From Roseicella frigidaeris (GTDB lineage: Bacteria; Pseudomonadota; Alphaproteobacteria; Acetobacterales; Acetobacteraceae), in the NCBI RefSeq assembly GCF_003258945.1, contig NZ_QLIX01000001.1:372001-436000 (forward strand): a stretch of 64,000 nucleotides of DNA, in the 5' to 3' direction. The notes under the pieces are model-generated. The model worked only from the letters and a program-made list of their open reading frames with translations, had not been told where the DNA came from and ran no database searches. A program made the translations under genes and the position numbers. Below are positions 60,446-64,000 of the stretch, in pieces. How positions within the stretch are numbered: the first letter of the stretch is position 1; each line of letters starts with the position of its first letter.

Positions 60446-61672
60446 CTATGCGGCGGCGGCCGACAGGCGCTGCGGCAGCACCGCCCGCAGGGCGCGGACC
60501 AGCTCGCCGATCATCGCATCGGTGTGGAAGGGTGTGGCGCAGAGCCGCAGCCGCTCCGTGCCGCGCGGCACCGTCGGGTAGTTGATCGGCGTGGCGTAGA
60601 GCCCGTGCTCCTCGAGCAGCCGGCGCGCTACCTCGCGGCAGAGCGCCGCCTCGCCCACCATGACCGGGACGATATGGCTCGGCCCCGGGATGCGCGGCAG
60701 GCCGGCGGCGTCGAGCGCCGCCTTCAGCGCCGCCGCCCGCTCGGCCAGGGCCTCGCGCCGGGCGGCGTCGCCCCGCAGGGCACGGACGCTGGCCAGCGCC
60801 GCCGCGGCGACCGCGGGCGGCAGGGAGGTGGTGAAGATCAGCCCGCCGGCGGTGCTGCGGATGAAATCGACCAGCTCCGCCTCGCCCGCGACATAGCCGC
60901 CGAAGACGCCGAAGCCCTTGGCCAGCGTGCCCTCGATGAGGTCGACCCGGGCCGCGACGCCGTCGCGCTCGGAGATGCCGCCGCCGCCGGCGCCGTAGAG
61001 GCCGACGGCATGCACCTCGTCGAGATAGGTGATGGCGCCGTGGCGCTCGGCGAGGTCGCAGATGGCGCCGATCGGCGCGATGTCGCCATCCATGGAGTAG
61101 ACGCTCTCGAAGGCGATCAGCTTCGGCACGCCGGCGGGCGCGGCGGCCAGCTTCGCCTCGAGATCGGCGAGGTCGTTGTGCTGCCAGATGACGCGGGTCG
61201 CGCCCTTGGCGTGGCGCATGCCGGCGATCATCGAGGCGTGGTTCTTGGCGTCGGAGAAGACCCAGAAGCCGGGCAGGGCCTCCAGCACCGCCGAGATCGC
61301 GGCATCGTTGGCGATGTAGCCGGAGCCGAAGAGCAGGGCGCCGGACTTGCCGTGCAGCGCAGCCAGTTCCGCCTCCAGCGCCGCGTGCAGCGGCGAGGTG
61401 CCGGAGATGTTGCGGGTGCCGCCGGCGCCGGCGCCATGCTCGGCGACGGCGCGGCCCGCCGCCTCCAGCACCGCCGGGTGGTTGCCCATGCCGAGATAGT
61501 CGTTGGAGGACCACACCGTCACCTCGCGCGGCCCGGCCGCGCTGTGCCAGCGATAGACCGGGAAGCGGCCGGCGAGCTTCTCGAGCTGCGCGAATTCGCG
61601 GTAGCGGCCTTCCCGGCGCATGGCGCCGAGCCTGTCGCGGCAATGGGCAAGGAGGGCGGCACGGGTCTGCAT
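60446..61672 (-). CDS. hemA: 5-aminolevulinate synthase
   Basis: 408 residues, standard alphaproteobacterial length. PLP enzyme that condenses glycine and succinyl-CoA, the C4 entry to heme and related tetrapyrroles. [84 protein letters not shown] and the PLP lysine K252 in [17 protein letters not shown] are all present. Ends [13 protein letters not shown] 61670-61672 (MQTRAAL). Divergent from the gene at 61907. Its presence supports assignment to the alphaproteobacteria. Confidence 0.96.
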   Translation of the reverse strand: MQTRAALLAHCRDRLGAMRREGRYREFAQLEKLAGRFPVYRWHSAAGPREVTVWSSNDYLGMGNHPAVLEAAGRAVAEHGAGAGGTRNISGTSPLHAALEAELAALHGKSGALLFGSGYIANDAAISAVLEALPGFWVFSDAKNHASMIAGMRHAKGATRVIWQHNDLADLEAKLAAAPAGVPKLIAFESVYSMDGDIAPIGAICDLAERHGAITYLDEVHAVGLYGAGGGGISERDGVAARVDLIEGTLAKGFGVFGGYVAGEAELVDFIRSTAGGLIFTTSLPPAVAAAALASVRALRGDAARREALAERAAALKAALDAAGLPRIPGPSHIVPVMVGEAALCREVARRLLEEHGLYATPINYPTVPRGTERLRLCATPFHTDAMIGELVRALRAVLPQRLSAAAA

Positions 61673-61906
61673 GGCAGGGCGGTGTGTAGCACTCCGCCAG
61701 CCGCGGCGAAGTGCCGTTTCCCACCGCGAATCGATGAAAGCGCTGCAATCCTGCGCTGCGGTGCGCGCGTGGGGCGGCGGCAATTGCCGATCCGGCCGGC
61801 CGCGCGCATGCTCCGCCGCGAGACGGAAGCGGGCCCGGACTAGGGCCAGGGCCGAAGGCAGGGAGGGGCGAGATGCGGATCGGCAGCGGGCGGCGGGGGC
61901 GGCATC
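61673..61906. other. Divergent region between hemA and the DUF6817-like gene
   Basis: 234 bp with promoter potential for two divergent genes, including a lower-GC segment near 61700-61780. No clear operator or repeat was found. Confidence 0.4.
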
Positions 61907-62977
61907 ATGGCTGAGCGCCTGCATCCCAAGCTGCGGGCCCTGCTCGCGGATGACTGGGCCGCGGTGGATCCGGAGCTGCCCGGCCTGCTGCACCTGCTGT
62001 TCAGCCGCAGCGCCGGCGAGGACTGGCACAAGGCCGGCACCTTCAAGGACCACCTGCTCGGCGTCTGCCGCACCCTGACGCTCTGGGACCAGCCGCGGGA
62101 GGTGCGGCTGCTCGGGCTGTTCCACAGCGTCTATTCCAATGAATACGTCGACCTGAAGCTCTTCGACGGCACCGGCAACCGGGCGGAACTGGCCGCGGCG
62201 CTCGGCGAGGAGGCGGAGCGGCTGATCCACCTCTTCTGCGTCATGCCGCGCAGCCGCTTCACCGAGCAGTTGCTGGCCGCGGACGCCCTGCCGCTGGAAG
62301 GGATGCTGCTGGACCGGCCCGAGGGGCCGCCGCTGCACCTCTCGGGCCGCGACGTCGCGGTCTTCGCCATCGCCACCATCGCCGATATCGCCGAGCAGTG
62401 GCATTCCTGGCAGGACGAGGTCTTCGCCGGCTTCCCGGCGGTGCGGCCGCGGCCGATCCGGGAGAACTGGGCCGCCTCGCTCTGGCCGGGGCCGCTGAAG
62501 CCGACCGCGACCGCGCTCTCCCTGCTCTCCCGCCTGGCCCGGGTGCTGGAGGACCTGCCCGAGGAGTGGGGCCTGCCGGTGCCGCCGGTCTTCGCGCGCT
62601 GCACGGCGGTGCTGGAGCCGGAGGAGGAGATGGCGGCCGTCACCCTCTACTGGCAGGCGGTGACGCGCGGCCTGCCCATGGCCGGGCTCGGCCCGACGCA
62701 CCGGGCGCTCTCGGCCTGCATCCGCCACAACCCGCATGTCGGCGAGCCGCGGCTGATGCTGGCGCAGCTCGGCCTGCTGGCCGGGGACTGGGCGATGGCG
62801 GAGGCGCATGCCCGGGCCGGGCTCGACCTGCTGCAGGATTGGGGCGTCGCCTGGGACAAGCGCATCGCCTGGTCCGGCTGGGTGGCCTGGGCGCGGATCC
62901 TGCTGCAATCGGCCGAGGCGCGGCGCTGGCCGGAAACGCTCGGCGGGCTGAACGGGCTCGGGCTGGTCACTGCCTGA
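61907..62977 (+). CDS. DUF6817-like protein with HD-like helical domain
   Basis: 356 residues. The first 170 residues ([84 protein letters not shown]) look like the DUF6817 family, where histidines such as those in FKDHLLG and LFHSVYS are placed as in HD-type hydrolases. The rest is helical with tetratricopeptide-like spacing ([66 protein letters not shown]). Function is unknown; no partner nearby. ATG 61907 follows GGGGGCGGCATC. Confidence 0.72.
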   Translation: MAERLHPKLRALLADDWAAVDPELPGLLHLLFSRSAGEDWHKAGTFKDHLLGVCRTLTLWDQPREVRLLGLFHSVYSNEYVDLKLFDGTGNRAELAAALGEEAERLIHLFCVMPRSRFTEQLLAADALPLEGMLLDRPEGPPLHLSGRDVAVFAIATIADIAEQWHSWQDEVFAGFPAVRPRPIRENWAASLWPGPLKPTATALSLLSRLARVLEDLPEEWGLPVPPVFARCTAVLEPEEEMAAVTLYWQAVTRGLPMAGLGPTHRALSACIRHNPHVGEPRLMLAQLGLLAGDWAMAEAHARAGLDLLQDWGVAWDKRIAWSGWVAWARILLQSAEARRWPETLGGLNGLGLVTA

Positions 62978-63113
62978 GCCCCGGCCGGACTGTCACGGCT
63001 TTGCAACAGACAGGGCCATTCGGGTCGAAATCAGAATGAATGGACGGCATCTTCTCGCCGTTCCGTGATAAGAACGTCCGGTGGCCGTGGCGCGGCCAGC
63101 CGGGAGAGGCCCC

Positions 63114-64000
63114 GTGTCGGGATGCAGCAGATGGACGGCGATGGCGGTGGTGGCGCTCGGCGCCGGCACGGCCGCGGCGCAGCCGGTCGAAGGCCTCTAT
63201 CTCGGCGCCGGGATCGCCGCCAATGTCCATGAGAGCGCCGGGCCGCAGGCGATGCGACTGCACGGCCAGACCGGTCCGGCCGGCCTGCTCAGCCTCGGCT
63301 GGGGGTTCGGCAACGGCATCCGGCTGGAGGTCGAGGGCAGCTACCGGGAGAACGGCATCGCCCGGCCCGCCAGCGGCTCGGTCTCGACCTATGGCGGCAT
63401 GGCCAATCTCTACATCGGCACGGAGCGTGCCCTCGGCGGCCAGCCCCTGCAGCCCTATCTCGGCGCCGGGCTCGGCATCGCCTGGACGGAGTTCCGTCAG
63501 GTCGGCGTCGCCGGCACCCCGCTCGGGCCGGGCCGGCGCGTCTTCGACGATGTCGATGGCCGCCTGGCTTTCCAGGGGATCGCCGGCATGGCGCTGCCGA
63601 TCCTGGCCTTGCCCGGCCTCGCCCTGGCCACCGAATACCGTTTCCTCGGCACGGCCGGCGATGCGCGGATCGAGAGCCGGGCCGAGGGGGCCGGCGGCCA
63701 GCTGCCCAGCCAGGGCACGGGCCAGTTCGCCAACCGCAACCACACGCTGCTGATCGGCCTGCGCTACGCCTTCGGCCGGCCGGCGGCCGAAGCGGCCGGG
63801 CCGCAGGAGGCATCGGCCGCGGCCGAGCCGGTGCGGCTCTACCTGGTGCATTTCGACTGGGACCGCAGCGAGCTCAGCGACCGCAGCCGCCGCACCCTGG
63901 CCGAGGCGGCGCGGCAGGGCGGCCCGTATCGCCTCGCCCGCATCGCGGTGCGGGGCAGCGCGGACCGGGCGGCGACGCCGGAGGCGCGGGAGCGCCTGAC
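63114..64000 (+). CDS. OmpA-like outer membrane protein (3' end outside window)
   Basis: GTG 63114 is preceded by GGGAGAGG. A signal peptide (MAVVALGAGTAAA, cleavage before QPVEG) precedes an eight-stranded beta-barrel with GLYLGAGIAANVHE, LSLGWGFGNGIRLEVEGSYREN, YGGMANLYIGTERALGG, PYLGAGLGIAWTEFRQ, ALATEYRFLGTAGD and NHTLLIGLRYAFG. At about residue 245, VRLYLVHFDWDRSELSDRSRRTLAEAARQ starts the C-terminal OmpA peptidoglycan-binding domain. The frame is open to the end of the window (295 codons seen), so the gene continues. Confidence 0.88.
   Translation, partial: MSGCSRWTAMAVVALGAGTAAAQPVEGLYLGAGIAANVHESAGPQAMRLHGQTGPAGLLSLGWGFGNGIRLEVEGSYRENGIARPASGSVSTYGGMANLYIGTERALGGQPLQPYLGAGLGIAWTEFRQVGVAGTPLGPGRRVFDDVDGRLAFQGIAGMALPILALPGLALATEYRFLGTAGDARIESRAEGAGGQLPSQGTGQFANRNHTLLIGLRYAFGRPAAEAAGPQEASAAAEPVRLYLVHFDWDRSELSDRSRRTLAEAARQGGPYRLARIAVRGSADRAATPEARERL

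Noticed and set aside
1-64000. tRNA, rRNA, CRISPR arrays, integrase or phage genes
   Set aside because: I looked for these on both strands by eye and found none; a tRNA search tool would be needed to be certain.

Overview
This 64 kb window is chromosomal DNA from a very GC-rich alphaproteobacterium. A member of the Acetobacteraceae (Roseomonas-like) or a close Rhodospirillales relative fits best, but this is inferred from gene content and composition, not from a marker gene. Supporting points are the C4-type 5-aminolevulinate synthase, the EIIA-HPr-EI fusion for fructose, lipid A and Kdo genes, and the dense, mostly short-spaced gene layout. I see no rRNA, tRNA, CRISPR array, transposase, integrase or phage gene.

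Layout. 1-10 kb: the tail of a TetR-like regulator, threonine synthase, a DUF1989 protein, an F420-type LLM oxidoreductase divergent from a LigD-like repair protein that lacks a ligase domain, an M16 peptidase, PmbA and a Tim44-like protein. 10-20 kb: two small proteins, a lipid kinase, then an envelope block made of a UDP-diacylglucosamine-diphosphatase-like enzyme with a glycosyltransferase, a glycine-rich protein with an internal duplication, and a run of DUF374 acyltransferase, waaA, lpxK and lpxL. 20-31 kb: a small autoregulated TetR operon, an orphan amino-acid-binding protein, a tandem-repeat papain-like peptidase with an unknown partner, an SDR, an M23 peptidase with xseA, and purD overlapping a class A beta-lactamase. 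31-38 kb: a Wzt/Wzm-like exporter, a lipoprotein transglycosylase with SPOR domain, a hyperacidic small protein, and an ADP-forming acyl-CoA synthetase with a MaoC-like protein. 38-45 kb: a DnaQ-like exonuclease and a CoA-thioester catabolic run (PEP-mutase-like protein, two CoA-transferase subunits, two acyl-CoA dehydrogenases, enoyl-CoA hydratase). 45-50 kb: a complete sulfate ABC transporter and a stand-alone ModC. 50-64 kb: DUF1810, an APH-like kinase with an SDR, a fluoride riboswitch and crcB, the fructose PTS operon facing its LacI-type regulator, a lipoprotein, hemA, a DUF6817-like protein and the start of an OmpA-like protein.

Regulation that can be read directly: a fluoride riboswitch with an intrinsic terminator before crcB; two matching LacI-type operators placed on the promoters of fruB and fruR; a palindrome in front of the TetR gene; and a sigma70-like promoter before the sulfate operon.

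The most unusual signal is not a gene. A family of composite hairpin elements of about 50 to 210 bp occurs at six intergenic sites (near 1.7, 11.0, 14.1, 23.1, 31.8 and 44.8 kb). Their stems differ in sequence but keep pairing, their GAGCA/TGCTC ends are fixed, and the CTAG end of several copies supplies the stop codon of the neighbouring gene. A second, weaker repeat family lies at 26.1 and 38.6 kb, in the same orientation in front of two unrelated genes.
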